Origin: Chryseobacterium sp.
GTDB taxonomy: Bacteria; Bacteroidota; Bacteroidia; Flavobacteriales; Weeksellaceae
Assembly: GCA_003248755.1 (NCBI GenBank)
Contig: QFQW01000016.1
Span: 1 to 54,807, forward strand
Direction: 5' to 3'
Length of the DNA stretch: 54,807 nt
Program-made: the position numbers and the translations under genes
Notes under the pieces: generated by a model
What the model was told of the DNA's origin: nothing
Databases searched by the model: none
The model's input: only the letters and a program-made list of their open reading frames with translations
In this document: in pieces, positions 24,026-32,927 of the stretch
Layout: each line of letters starts with the position of its first letter
How positions within the stretch are numbered: position 1 is the first letter of the stretch

Positions 24026-24493
24026 TTATAAAGAAATTTCCAATACTTCAAATGACAGTTTGTTACCGTTCGGCAAAACAATATCGGCAGTTTCCCCAAC
24101 AGCTTTTCCCAAAAGTCCTTTGGCAATGGGAGTGTTTACCGATATTTTACCTGCTTTCAAATCACTCTCATTATCAGGAACCAAAGTGAATTTTTGCTCT
24201 CCCTTTGTTGCATTATTCTTCAATCTAACAGTAGTAAGAATAGAAACTTTACTTAGGTCTAATTGGCTTCCATCAATAATTTTGGATGTAGAAATTATAT
24301 CTTTCAGTTTAGAAATTCTCATTTCCAACATCCCTTGCGCCTCTTTAGCAGCATCATATTCGGCATTTTCCGAAAGGTCGCCTTTATCTCTTGCTTCGGC
24401 AATCTGCTGTGTTATTTTTGGTCTTTCAATAGTCTCTAGTTGTTCCAGTTCAGATTTCATTTTATCCAAACCTTCTTTGGTCACATAGTTCAT
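24026..24493 (-). CDS. greA: Transcription elongation factor GreA
   Basis: A 155-residue protein with the N-terminal coiled coil (EGLDKMKSELEQLE, then EARDKGDLSENAEYDAAKEAQ with the acidic tip DLSENAEYDA) and a C-terminal FKBP-like domain. It rescues backtracked RNA polymerase by stimulating transcript cleavage. ATG 24493 is the start; the frame is open further but that extension lacks family similarity and crosses the promoter. A TATATTTG box lies upstream. It is divergent from the Rieske-like lipoprotein gene. Confidence 0.97.
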   Translation of the reverse strand: MNYVTKEGLDKMKSELEQLETIERPKITQQIAEARDKGDLSENAEYDAAKEAQGMLEMRISKLKDIISTSKIIDGSQLDLSKVSILTTVRLKNNATKGEQKFTLVPDNESDLKAGKISVNTPIAKGLLGKAVGETADIVLPNGNKLSFEVLEISL

Positions 24494-24569
24494 AACAATA
24501 AAATTTATCGTTTGTATAAAAAAATAATCCGACCTTTGCCGGATACTATTTTGTCTCGAATTGAGTTTA

Positions 24570-24577
24570 CAAATATA
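24570..24577 (-). promoter_or_regulatory. -7 box of greA
   Basis: On the minus strand TATATTTG, exact to TAnnTTTG, with TTTG (24600-24603) 22 bases upstream. The leader also holds a small hairpin (ATCCG/CGGAT, 24527-24544 region). Confidence 0.45.
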
Positions 24578-24591
24578 TAATTTATTTTGAA

Positions 24592-25050
24592 ATGAAAACC
24601 AAAAAAATAGCATCACTATTAACATTATTTCTGATTATCAATATATTAATAATAAATAATTCTTGTAGCGAAAGAAATGATACAGTAAGTTGCTTTCCCA
24701 ATTCCACCATTTCTGTACAGCTTAATCTTACTCTGCCTTTATATTATAAGTTACAAACAGTTGGATCTTGGGTTTACGTTAATCAAGATGGAGCCGGAAC
24801 AAGAGGTCTAATTGTAGCAAGAACAACAAGTGGATTCAAAGTTTATGACAGAAATGCGCCACATATTTGCCCAGATACTGACACAACCCTGGAAGTTAAA
24901 AATGACACATCCATTTACTGTCCAAAAGATGGATCTCAATGGATTTTAATCACTGGACAACCAACAGACAATAGTGTCGCGAAAATTGCGCCTAAGACTT
25001 ACGGATACAGCTATGATCCGCTTTCAAATATTCTTTCTATATATAATTAA
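24592..25050 (+). CDS. Lipoprotein with Rieske-like fold lacking the cluster ligands
   Basis: A 152-residue lipoprotein (lipobox NNSC, Cys at 25). The C-terminal part (YDRNAPHICPDT, then IYCPKDGSQWILITGQP and KTYGYSYDPLSNILSI) follows a Rieske ferredoxin layout. The two Cys-x-His/Cys-x-x-His ligand pairs are broken: the second box reads CPKDGSQW instead of CPxHG. It therefore probably does not bind a 2Fe-2S cluster. It is three bases upstream of dtd on the same strand, so they form an operon. Function unknown. Confidence 0.72.
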   Translation: MKTKKIASLLTLFLIINILIINNSCSERNDTVSCFPNSTISVQLNLTLPLYYKLQTVGSWVYVNQDGAGTRGLIVARTTSGFKVYDRNAPHICPDTDTTLEVKNDTSIYCPKDGSQWILITGQPTDNSVAKIAPKTYGYSYDPLSNILSIYN

Positions 25051-25053
25051 ATA

Positions 25054-25503
25054 ATGAAAATTGTAATACAACGCGTTTCCGAAGCGAGTGTAAAAGTTGA
25101 GGACAAAACTGTAGGAAAAATCGACAAAGGATTAATGTTATTAATCGGCGTGGATGAAAATGATGAAAATGCAGATGCTGACTGGCTTGTAAAAAAAGTA
25201 CTAGATGTGAGAGTTTTTTCTGATGCTGAAGGTAAAATGAATCATTCTGTTAAAGATATCAATGGAGAGATACTTTGCATCAGTCAATTCACTTTGATTT
25301 CTGATTACAAAAAAGGCAATCGCCCATCTTATATCAAAGCTGCTAAACCAGACAAAGCAATTCCTTTATTTGAATATTTCAAAGAAGAAATAAAAAATTC
25401 CGGATTGAAAATAGAAAGTGGTATTTTCGGAGCAGACATGAAAGTATCATTAATTAATGATGGCCCGGTAACATTGGTTTTGGACAGTAAAACAAAACAA
25501 TAA
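25054..25503 (+). CDS. dtd: D-aminoacyl-tRNA deacylase
   Basis: A 149-residue enzyme that removes D-amino acids (and glycine from tRNA-Ala) from mischarged tRNAs. It has the SQFTL motif (77-81) and the NDGPVT motif (135-140) that holds the Gly-cisPro dipeptide of bacterial DTDs. Full length. It starts three bases after the lipoprotein stop and is followed by a hairpin shared with the convergent arginine decarboxylase gene. Confidence 0.96.
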   Translation: MKIVIQRVSEASVKVEDKTVGKIDKGLMLLIGVDENDENADADWLVKKVLDVRVFSDAEGKMNHSVKDINGEILCISQFTLISDYKKGNRPSYIKAAKPDKAIPLFEYFKEEIKNSGLKIESGIFGADMKVSLINDGPVTLVLDSKTKQ

Positions 25504-25531
25504 AAAAGCGGAAATTAATTTCCACTTTTTT
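25502..25531. terminator. Bidirectional terminator between dtd and speA
   Basis: AAAAAG-C-GGAAA pairs with TTTCC-A-CTTTTT around a TTAA loop (one C-A mismatch), with A and T runs on both sides. Confidence 0.7.
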
Positions 25532-25535
25532 ATTA

Positions 25536-26927
25536 TTAATATCCTAAAAGTTTCAAGACATCTTCTGGTTTTTGCTCTTCTCTGAACAATTCGTAAGTTA
25601 TATTACCATCTTCATCCTTATCAATCAAAATATGTTTTGGCTGAGGCATCAGACAGTGATGAACACCGCCATAACCTCCAATTGTTTCCTGATAAGCCCC
25701 CGTATGGAAAAAACCAATATACAAAGGTTTTGTCTCATTGAAGACAGGAAGATAAATAGCGTTGGTATGTTGTTCAGAGTTATAGTAATCATCTGAATCA
25801 CAAGTTAATCCTCCAAGGAAAACTCTCTCATAAGAATCATCCCAACGATTAAGCGGCAACATAATGAAGTGACGGGAAATTGCCCAAGTATCCGGCAAAG
25901 TTGTCATAAAAGACGAGTCAATCATATTCCATTTTTCTCTGTCGTTCTGACGTTTCTGAGAAATAATTTTGTAAAGATGTCCTCCACTTTCTCCAACTGT
26001 GAAACTTCCGAATTCTGTATAGATATTTGGCTCTTCAACACCTTCTTCTTCACAGAATTTTTTGATTTGAGTTACGATTTCGTTCACCATATATTGATAA
26101 TCGTAATCGAAATTAAGCGACGTTTTGATAGGAAAACCACCACCAATATTCAATGAATCCACTTCCGGAGCAATTTTTTTCAATCTTGCATAAACACGGA
26201 GACATTTGTACAATTCGTTCCAGTAATAAGACGTATCCTTGATTCCTGTATTGATAAAAAAGTGAAGCATTTTCAGCCTTGCATTCGGATGTTCCGCAAT
26301 TTTTTGGCTGTAATATGGGATGATATCCTTGTATCCGATTCCTAATCTTGAGGTATAAAATTCAAACTTCGGTTCTTCCTCGGATGCAATTCGGATTCCG
26401 ATGTCGAATGTTCTGTCAATGCTTTCTGTAAGCTTGTCCAATTCTCTGTAATTATCAAGAATCGGCGTGATTTTTTCGAAACCTTTATTAATAAGGTCGG
26501 AGATTTTCGCCAGATAATCGTCAGTCTTGAAACCGTTGCAAATCACTTCGATATCTTTATCAACTTTTCCTTTCTCATAAAGAGATTTCACGATATCCAT
26601 ATCGTAAGCAGAAGACGTTTCCAAACTGATATCATTCTTCAGAGCTTCTTCTACAACAAAAGCAAAATGGCTCGATTTTGTACAGTAACAGTATCTGTAA
26701 TTTTTGCGATATTCGGTCTTTTCAAAAGCTTCTTTAAACCAAAACTTTGCCCTTTCTATATTCTGAGATATTTTTGGTAGATAATTGAACTTCAAAGGAG
26801 TCCCGAATTTTTCCACTACTTCCATTAGGTTGATATCGTGGAACTTCAGATTATTCTCTTCTACATTGAATTCTTCTGTAGGAAAATAAAGCGTTTGGTC
26901 AATTAGTTCAGAATATTTTATTTTCAT
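25536..26927 (-). CDS. speA: Arginine decarboxylase (PLP, fold type III)
   Basis: A 463-residue PLP enzyme of the alanine-racemase/ornithine-decarboxylase fold. The PLP lysine is Lys84 (YCYCTKSSHFAF), followed by LETSSAYDMDI, HFFINTGIKD, a glycine-rich phosphate loop (SLNIGGGFPI), YTEFGSFTV and CDSDDYY near the active site. It makes agmatine from arginine for polyamine synthesis. It is shorter than the E. coli biosynthetic SpeA (658) but the usual size in Flavobacteriia. No agmatinase gene is adjacent. Substrate is inferred from the family; diaminopimelate decarboxylase is less likely. Confidence 0.85.
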   Translation of the reverse strand: MKIKYSELIDQTLYFPTEEFNVEENNLKFHDINLMEVVEKFGTPLKFNYLPKISQNIERAKFWFKEAFEKTEYRKNYRYCYCTKSSHFAFVVEEALKNDISLETSSAYDMDIVKSLYEKGKVDKDIEVICNGFKTDDYLAKISDLINKGFEKITPILDNYRELDKLTESIDRTFDIGIRIASEEEPKFEFYTSRLGIGYKDIIPYYSQKIAEHPNARLKMLHFFINTGIKDTSYYWNELYKCLRVYARLKKIAPEVDSLNIGGGFPIKTSLNFDYDYQYMVNEIVTQIKKFCEEEGVEEPNIYTEFGSFTVGESGGHLYKIISQKRQNDREKWNMIDSSFMTTLPDTWAISRHFIMLPLNRWDDSYERVFLGGLTCDSDDYYNSEQHTNAIYLPVFNETKPLYIGFFHTGAYQETIGGYGGVHHCLMPQPKHILIDKDEDGNITYELFREEQKPEDVLKLLGY

Positions 26928-27017
26928 TTCTGGCTAAAAAAGTTAATTGGTTTTACGATGCAAAAATGATTAAAAAAACTGAATATTCACGTTAATAATT
27001 CTATAAAAATTAATGAA

Positions 27018-27650
27018 TTAATTCCCGACAAAAATCAACAAATCACCTTGTTTATATTTAATTATAACATCTTTATTTTCAGCAATATTACGCGTCCCGA
27101 TTCTTTCTCCGAGAATCAAATCTTCTTTATATAAAGGCCATTTCAGTCCTTTTGTTTCGATGTTTTTGGCAATAGGAAAAGGCATCAGGGAAATCATTTT
27201 TCCTTTGACATCAGAAATTGTGAATTTTTTCGGAATAAAATAATATGAAGAATGTTCATCAAAAAATTGAAGATTCGCTTTATCTTTAAAAGCAAAAGCA
27301 ACACTCAGATTTCCAAGAAAATGGTCTTGCTCTCCTCCACTTCCGCCATAAACATCGATATTTTCAATACCTTTTTCGAGAATAATTTCCAGAGCTTTAT
27401 GGAAATCAGTTTTATTTTGGTCAGGTGTTTCTATTATTTCGAATTGATGATTCTGCGATTGCTGAATAATTTCTTCTTCAATCTTATGTGAATCGAAATC
27501 GCCGGAAATAAAATCCAGTTTATCCAAAGGAAATTTCAGTTGTTTCAAATAATGAAATGCACCATCTGTACAAGCTATTAAGTCATAACCCAAAATATCA
27601 GGAATTACTTTCGGAGAATCTCCATTGATAAAAAGAAGCGCTTTTTTCAT
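27018..27650 (-). CDS. Thiamine diphosphokinase
   Basis: A 210-residue enzyme that phosphorylates thiamine to thiamine diphosphate. Motifs: ACTDGA in the N-terminal domain, ISGDFDS (metal binding), PDQNKTDFHKAL and the GGSGGEQDHFLGN loop, followed by the beta-sandwich C-terminal domain (KGMISLMPF). Length is normal for ThiN/TPK. It is the last of three minus-strand genes with the GldL-like protein and the cobalamin adenosyltransferase. Confidence 0.93.
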   Translation of the reverse strand: MKKALLFINGDSPKVIPDILGYDLIACTDGAFHYLKQLKFPLDKLDFISGDFDSHKIEEEIIQQSQNHQFEIIETPDQNKTDFHKALEIILEKGIENIDVYGGSGGEQDHFLGNLSVAFAFKDKANLQFFDEHSSYYFIPKKFTISDVKGKMISLMPFPIAKNIETKGLKWPLYKEDLILGERIGTRNIAENKDVIIKYKQGDLLIFVGN

Positions 27651-27667
27651 TTTTATAAGTCTAAGAA

Positions 27668-27856
27668 TTATTTTTTGTGTGTAAACAATTTATATAAAAT
27701 CAACACTCCTCCTACAACTTCTAAAGTTGTTCCTATTAGTAATAATTGATTGGCTGAAAATCCGGAAAAACTCCAATGTGTAATTTTGAAAAGAACTCCA
27801 ACCAAACTGACTAATAATCCAACAACAAAAACCAAAACTGCGTGTTTCATTCTCAT
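27668..27856 (-). CDS. Small GldL-like membrane protein
   Basis: A 62-residue protein with two hydrophobic helices (HAVLVFVVGLLVSLVGVLFKI and QLLLIGTTLEVVGGVLILY). The pattern VGVLFKITHW followed by LLxxGTxLE resembles the N-terminal membrane region of the gliding/T9SS motor protein GldL, without its cytoplasmic part. It lies between the cobalamin adenosyltransferase and thiamine kinase genes on the same strand. Codon 3 could be the real start (MKHAV). Function unknown; a role in gliding is not implied. Confidence 0.75.
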   Translation of the reverse strand: MRMKHAVLVFVVGLLVSLVGVLFKITHWSFSGFSANQLLLIGTTLEVVGGVLILYKLFTHKK

Positions 27857-27870
27857 TTAAATAATCTGTA

Positions 27871-28443
27871 CTAACTTCTATCATTAGGATTCCAATATTC
27901 TTCATTCTCATTGTGGAGTTTCGAAACATATCTTGCCAAAATAAAAAGATAATCCGACAAGCGGTTCAGATATTTGATTAATTCGGCTCGCACTTCTTCC
28001 GACTGATTGAGAAAAACCAAACTGCGTTCTGCACGTCTGCAAACCGTTCTCGCCACGTGAAGAAAAGTCGCCGCTTTTCCGCCTCCGGGTAAAATGAAAT
28101 ATTGCAAAGGCTCAACTTTCTCTTCCATTTCGTCCATCCAAGCTTCCAATTCTTCAATTTCTTTATCAGAAATCACAAGTGGAAGCCGTGCTTTTCCATT
28201 AGCCAAAAACAATTTATCAATCGGTGTTGAAGCTTCTGAACCAACGGTAAACAAATCAAACTGGATTTTTTTGAGCTGAGAAATCACGGCTTCATCATCG
28301 ATATGAGATTTCGCAACGCCAATATTAGCATTCAGTTCATCAATGTTTCCGTAGGATTCTACTCTTGCGCTGGCTTTGGAGATTCTACTTCCGCCATAAA
28401 GTCCTGTTTCACCTTTGTCACCGGTTTTTGTATATATTTTCAT
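27871..28443 (-). CDS. Cob(I)yrinic acid a,c-diamide adenosyltransferase, PduO type
   Basis: A 190-residue ATP:corrinoid adenosyltransferase. It has the TGDKGETGLYGG ATP-binding start, the RVESYGNIDELNANIG helix, and RTVCRRAERSL near the C-terminus, the classical MMAB/PduO signature. It makes adenosylcobalamin in the cytoplasm. Full length. No cobalamin riboswitch is evident upstream. First of a three-gene minus-strand run. Confidence 0.95.
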   Translation of the reverse strand: MKIYTKTGDKGETGLYGGSRISKASARVESYGNIDELNANIGVAKSHIDDEAVISQLKKIQFDLFTVGSEASTPIDKLFLANGKARLPLVISDKEIEELEAWMDEMEEKVEPLQYFILPGGGKAATFLHVARTVCRRAERSLVFLNQSEEVRAELIKYLNRLSDYLFILARYVSKLHNENEEYWNPNDRS

Positions 28444-28667
28444 TCTTATTCTTTTCGAAAGTTTAAAATTAAGGTTTTTATTTTTTAAACACTTAAGTCA
28501 CTTGAGAAAGATATTAAATAATGAAAACTAAGTTCACTAAAGATTAAAATCTTTGATTTTATAACTAAAGTGCCCTTACGTGACTTTTGAAATTAATTAA
28601 TATAAAACTTAACTGTTAAACCTCTATATGTCTAAGTAATTTTTAAATTAATTCTTAACTTGCTGTA

Positions 28668-30476
28668 ATGAAAAAACCTTTTCAGAAAACAACCAATCTC
28701 ATCCATATTTTCAATCAGTTGAAAAGTTTTATAAAACCTTACAAATGGATGGTTTTCGGGACATTGGCTTTGACTTTCATCGGTGCTTTGTTCGCTCAGG
28801 TCAATCCGATTGTCTTGAAATATACGGTTGATGAAGTAACTAAGCTGACGCAGCTTCCACATCCGATGTCGGAAGGGATTCACGTCTTGATTCTGATTTC
28901 GGTTATACTTTTGGGCAAAGAACTGGCGAATATTTTTATTCAATTCGGACAGAAATTTTATGGTGAAAAAATTAGAATTAATGTCAGTTCCGAACTAGCA
29001 CAGGCTGCGATTGACAAAATCCTGACTTACAGAATTGCTTATTATAACGATGACCGGCACGAATCTGGAAAGCTCCAAATCCGCATCGACAGAGGTATTG
29101 AAAGCTTAACAAAACTCGTTCAGAATTTTTTCATTGATATTCTTCCGTTGTTTTCGACTGCGATTATTGCATTGATTGTAATGTATATGCAGAATTTGTA
29201 TGTTGGTTTGGTATCGACTTTTGTGATTCCGATTTATTTTTATGTGACTTCCAGACAAGCCAAAAAATTAGGCAACGTTAGACGGACTTTGCGAAATCAA
29301 AGGGAACAAAAAACATCCGGACTTTTGAATCTCATCAATTCCATAATGGTTATCAAAAGTTTTGTTCGTGAAAAATTTGAAGGCAGAAAACAGTACAATC
29401 TCCAGATGCATTTGATGGAAAGCCAGTTGTACACACGCCGAACCAGTTTTATTTTCGATGGTTTGAAAACTTTTATCGAGCAATTTGGTGTCGTTTTGAT
29501 TATCCTTTTGACGGTTTATTTGGTCCTCGACCAGCAAATGACGATTGGTGCGATTATGCTTCATATTATGTTGTTCAACAACGTTTCTGCGCCTATTCGT
29601 CAGCTTCACAGGATTTATGATGATATGAATGATGCGTTTATCTATGCCGAAGGTTATTTTGAAATCCTAAATGACGATGAGGAAACCGAACCAAACGGAA
29701 CTATTAACAATATTCCAATCAAAGGCAGTTTCGAAATCAAAAATGTAGATTTCACTTATCCTAACGGTATGAAAGCCTTGAAAAATGTTTCTCTAAAAAT
29801 CGAAAATGGGAAAACAACGGCTTTGGTTGGATTGAGTGGCGCTGGAAAATCGACGATTATCAATTTGCTTTGTAAGTTTTACGAACCTGATTCCGGAGAA
29901 ATCCTTTTGGATGGCAATAATCTGAATGATTTTGATAATGATTATCTGCGCGATGACCTTGGTTTGGTTCTTCAGAAAAATCACATTTTCAAAGGAAGTA
30001 TTGAAGATAATATCCGTTATGGAAATCTGGAAGCCACTTTGGACGAAATCAAAGAAGCGGCGACCAAAGCTTATCTTCACGAGCAGATTTTGGATTTACC
30101 GGATGGTTACAATCACGATGCGACACAACTTTCCGGAGGTCAGCAACAGAGAATTGCCATTGCGAGATTATTCCTGAAAAATCCACCGATTATTTTTCTT
30201 GATGAACCCACTGCAAGTCTGGACGCGATTGCAACTGAACAAATCAAAAACTCTCTGGATGCGATTAAAAAAGACAGAACTGTGATTATTATTTCACATT
30301 CGTTGTCGCAAATTTTGGATTCTGATATGATTTACGTGATGAAAAAAGGCGAAGTTGTGGAAAACGGAACTCATGAAGAATTGTACGAAAAAGATGGAAC
30401 TTACCGAGAAATTTTCGATGCGTCTGCCAGGAGTCTGAATCTGGATAGATTGGTGAAAACTTATAAAGATGAATGA
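28668..30476 (+). CDS. ABC transporter, fused permease and ATPase
   Basis: A 602-residue half-transporter of the type I exporter family. Six transmembrane helices occupy residues about 25-310; the nucleotide-binding domain follows with Walker A GLSGAGKST (388-396), the LSGGQQQR signature, Walker B IIFLDEPTASLD and the switch His in IIISHSL. It probably works as a homodimer exporting lipids, peptides or drugs. The WYL regulator gene downstream overlaps it by 8 bases, so both are one operon. Substrate unknown. Confidence 0.93.
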   Translation: MKKPFQKTTNLIHIFNQLKSFIKPYKWMVFGTLALTFIGALFAQVNPIVLKYTVDEVTKLTQLPHPMSEGIHVLILISVILLGKELANIFIQFGQKFYGEKIRINVSSELAQAAIDKILTYRIAYYNDDRHESGKLQIRIDRGIESLTKLVQNFFIDILPLFSTAIIALIVMYMQNLYVGLVSTFVIPIYFYVTSRQAKKLGNVRRTLRNQREQKTSGLLNLINSIMVIKSFVREKFEGRKQYNLQMHLMESQLYTRRTSFIFDGLKTFIEQFGVVLIILLTVYLVLDQQMTIGAIMLHIMLFNNVSAPIRQLHRIYDDMNDAFIYAEGYFEILNDDEETEPNGTINNIPIKGSFEIKNVDFTYPNGMKALKNVSLKIENGKTTALVGLSGAGKSTIINLLCKFYEPDSGEILLDGNNLNDFDNDYLRDDLGLVLQKNHIFKGSIEDNIRYGNLEATLDEIKEAATKAYLHEQILDLPDGYNHDATQLSGGQQQRIAIARLFLKNPPIIFLDEPTASLDAIATEQIKNSLDAIKKDRTVIIISHSLSQILDSDMIYVMKKGEVVENGTHEELYEKDGTYREIFDASARSLNLDRLVKTYKDE

Positions 30477-31431
30477 AGACCATTACATAAAAAAAATAGA
30501 CCGAGTTACTTCGATTCTAACACAACTGCAAACCAAATCGATTGTCCGAGCTCAGGATTTAGCAGATAAATTTGATGTCAGCATCAGAACCATTTACAGA
30601 GACATTAAGACTTTGGAAAATGCCGGCATTCCGATTTTTGGAGAAGCCGGTTCAGGTTATTCTTTGGTGGATGGTTACAAACTTCCACCCGTGATGTTCA
30701 CAAAAGAAGAAGTTCTAAGTTTCATTACTGCAGAAAAACTGATGCAAAAATTTTCTCACGAAAGTCTCGATTCTCATTACAATTCCGCAATGGAAAAGGT
30801 AAAAGCAGTCATTAGAAATTCGGAAAAGAATCTCGTTCAGAATATCGAAAATCAGATTGACATCTATTCTTACCGACCTGAGAAATCTGATAATATCAAA
30901 AATATCATTCCTACAATTTTGGAAAGTATCGCCGATAAAAAACAGTTAAAACTTCATTATCAAAATGTCAACAACGAAGCTACTGAAAGAACTATTGAAG
31001 CGGTTGGGATTTTCTATGAAGTCAATTATTGGTATGTGATGGCATTTTGTACGATGCGAAAAGACTTCCGCCAATTCCGTGTGGACAGAATTTTAAAAAT
31101 TGAGAAAACTGAAAATCCGTTTCATCAGGAATACGGGAATGTTGGCGATTACCGAAAGAAATCAAAGAATCAGAAAGTTGGGGTTAAGCTTCTGGTTGAG
31201 AAAAAAATCTTGCCTTTTCTCGTCAATTCTAAAAAATATTACGGATTGATTTCTGAAGAAGAAAGTGACAACAAAATGCTGATGACTTTTGAAACCGAAT
31301 GGATTGAAGAAGGTTTTCCGCGCTGGCTGATTACCTTTGCAGATTTTGCAGAAATCATTGAACCTAAATATCTTAAAGACACGATGAATGTTTTAATCAG
31401 TAAAATTTCTAATCAATTGAACAAAAAATAA
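30469..31431 (+). CDS. HTH and WYL domain transcriptional regulator (YafY type)
   Basis: A 320-residue regulator. The N-terminal DeoR-type winged helix (residues 8-65: SIVRAQDLADKFDVSIRTIYRDIKTLE, then GIPIFGEAGSGYSLVDGY) is followed by a central helical part and the WYL domain (from about 150), which binds ligands or single-stranded DNA. Start overlaps the end of the ABC transporter gene (ATGA-type coupling). It may control that transporter. Related WYL proteins also regulate phage defence, but none is encoded here. Confidence 0.92.
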   Translation: MNEDHYIKKIDRVTSILTQLQTKSIVRAQDLADKFDVSIRTIYRDIKTLENAGIPIFGEAGSGYSLVDGYKLPPVMFTKEEVLSFITAEKLMQKFSHESLDSHYNSAMEKVKAVIRNSEKNLVQNIENQIDIYSYRPEKSDNIKNIIPTILESIADKKQLKLHYQNVNNEATERTIEAVGIFYEVNYWYVMAFCTMRKDFRQFRVDRILKIEKTENPFHQEYGNVGDYRKKSKNQKVGVKLLVEKKILPFLVNSKKYYGLISEEESDNKMLMTFETEWIEEGFPRWLITFADFAEIIEPKYLKDTMNVLISKISNQLNKK

Positions 31432-31452
31432 AGCCTGCCAAAAGCAGACTTT
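31430..31452 (+). terminator. Terminator after the WYL regulator gene
   Basis: AAAGCCTGC (31430-31438) pairs with GCAGACTTT (31444-31452) with one mismatch; it begins within the stop codon and is followed by an AT-rich stretch. Confidence 0.5.
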
Positions 31453-31475
31453 AAATTCAAATCAAGCGTATAAAA

Positions 31476-31955
31476 TTATCTTTCTCTTTCCCAGAAAAAC
31501 GGCGGTTCAATCCCCAAAGCTCTCAGGTAAACATAACCTTGTCCTCTGTGATGGATCTCGTTGTCCACAAAATAAAGAATATTCTGATAAACCGGAAATT
31601 CATACTGCCCAAATAAATTGAAAGTCTCTTGAAATCTTTCTTCTGTTATCTGGCTGAAGTATTCATTAATGATTTCGGTTTCTTCATCCCATTTTGCCAA
31701 AAGCTCCGCTTTGGTTGTAGGGTTGAAAGTTTCATCAAATTCATTAATTGTTCCTTCAACAATGGATTTCAGGGCTGGCCCGCCAATAGCAATCAGTTCA
31801 AGAGCTAATTTTGAAAACGGTCTCATTCCACCGATTGAAAACTCGAATAAATCTTTCTCCGGAAAAGCTTCAATGACTCTTCTAGTCAGATTTCTGTGTC
31901 CTTGCCAATGGATTAAAATTTGTTGTGAGTCCAAGACTTTTGCGTTTGCGTTCAT
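31476..31955 (-). CDS. DinB family protein
   Basis: A 159-residue four-helix protein of the DinB/YfiT type, a family of putative metal-dependent enzymes. His residues expected for the metal site are seen in ILIHWQGHR and in NEIHHRGQGYVYLR. The frame is open to 31979, but the promoter -7 box (31977-31984) covers that ATG, so ATG 31955 is chosen. It is a single gene, convergent with the WYL regulator. Possible role in thiol or detoxification chemistry is known only for some family members. Confidence 0.88.
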   Translation of the reverse strand: MNANAKVLDSQQILIHWQGHRNLTRRVIEAFPEKDLFEFSIGGMRPFSKLALELIAIGGPALKSIVEGTINEFDETFNPTTKAELLAKWDEETEIINEYFSQITEERFQETFNLFGQYEFPVYQNILYFVDNEIHHRGQGYVYLRALGIEPPFFWERER

Positions 31956-31976
31956 AATAGTTTGTTTTATTTGATA

Positions 31977-31984
31977 CAAATTTA
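31977..31984 (-). promoter_or_regulatory. -7 box of the DinB gene
   Basis: On the minus strand TAAATTTG, exact to TAnnTTTG, 21 bases before ATG 31955. It shows that the upstream ATG at 31979 would not be transcribed. Confidence 0.55.
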
Positions 31985-32036
31985 TGACGCAGTTGTGACA
32001 ATAGTATGTCAGTAGAATTTTTGGGAAATGAAATAT

Positions 32037-32153
32037 TTTTATCGCAAAGTCGCAAAACTATTTTTAGTATATTTTATAAATAAAGTCGCAAAGTTTTCCT
32101 TTGCGACTTCGAATATTTTCAATCTTAGAAATCTTACGGTCTTTGCGATAAAA
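32037..32153. repeat. Nested palindromic repeat with GTCGCAAAG core
   Basis: Outer arms TTTTATCGCAAAG (32037-32049) and CTTTGCGATAAAA (32141-32153) enclose an inner hairpin GTCGCAAAG (32085-32093) / CTTTGCGAC (32099-32107). It lies between the DinB and lptB genes, at the 3' end of lptB, and resembles the CTTTGCG-type dispersed repeats common in Flavobacteriia. It may also act as terminator for lptB. Confidence 0.6.
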
Positions 32154-32882
32154 TTAAATCTTCTCAAAACGGAAGTTCTCCCCAAGATAAGCTTTCCTAA
32201 CATCCGGGTCGTTTGCCAAATCCTCAGGAAGACCTTCTTTCAGGATTTTCCCTTCGAACATAATATAAGTTTTGTTGGTAATCGCTAGTGTTTGTTGTAC
32301 ATTGTGGTCAGTAATCAGAATTCCGATATTTTTTTCAACCAAAGACCTTACAATTTTCTGGATATCTTCCACCGCAATCGGGTCAACTCCTGCAAAAGGT
32401 TCATCCAAGAGAATAAAATTTGGGCTTGTTGCCAAACAACGTGCAATTTCCGTTCTACGTCTTTCACCGCCGGAAAGCAAATCACCTCGGTTTTTACGAA
32501 CGTGTTCCAAATGGAATTCCTCAATCAATTCATCACACTTTTTCTGTTGTTCTTTTTTAGAAAGCTTCGTCAATTGCAAAACTCCCAAAATATTATCCTC
32601 AACAGACAACTTCCTGAAAACCGAAGCTTCCTGCGCCAAATATCCGATTCCGTTCTGCGCACGTTTGTACATCGCATCCTTCGTAATATTTTGGTCATCC
32701 AGAAACACATTTCCCAAAGTTGGCTTCACCAGCCCAACAATCATATAGAAAGAAGTCGTTTTTCCTGCTCCATTTGGTCCCAACAGCCCGACAATTTCCC
32801 CTTGCTGAACCTCCAACGACACGCCTTTTACCACTTTTTTCGGTCCGTATTCCTTGATTAAATTTTCTCCTCGTAAAATCAT
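32154..32882 (-). CDS. lptB: Lipopolysaccharide export ABC transporter ATPase LptB
   Basis: A 242-residue ATPase that drives LPS extraction from the inner membrane with LptF, LptG and LptC. It has Walker A GPNGAGKT (34-41 region), the LptB-specific signature LLSGGERRR, Walker B FILLDEPFAGVDP and ITDHNV (switch His). Length is the family norm (241 in E. coli). The membrane partners are not in the window. It is a single gene transcribed leftward into a palindromic repeat. Confidence 0.96.
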   Translation of the reverse strand: MILRGENLIKEYGPKKVVKGVSLEVQQGEIVGLLGPNGAGKTTSFYMIVGLVKPTLGNVFLDDQNITKDAMYKRAQNGIGYLAQEASVFRKLSVEDNILGVLQLTKLSKKEQQKKCDELIEEFHLEHVRKNRGDLLSGGERRRTEIARCLATSPNFILLDEPFAGVDPIAVEDIQKIVRSLVEKNIGILITDHNVQQTLAITNKTYIMFEGKILKEGLPEDLANDPDVRKAYLGENFRFEKI

Positions 32883-32927
32883 AAAACAAAGATAGATAAA
32901 TTTTTATCTTCTCCCTGCAAAAGATTT

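Noticed and set aside
27871..28667. Cobalamin riboswitch near the adenosyltransferase gene
   Set aside because: The region before the gene lacks the B12-box (GCCACTG-like) and a large structured leader.
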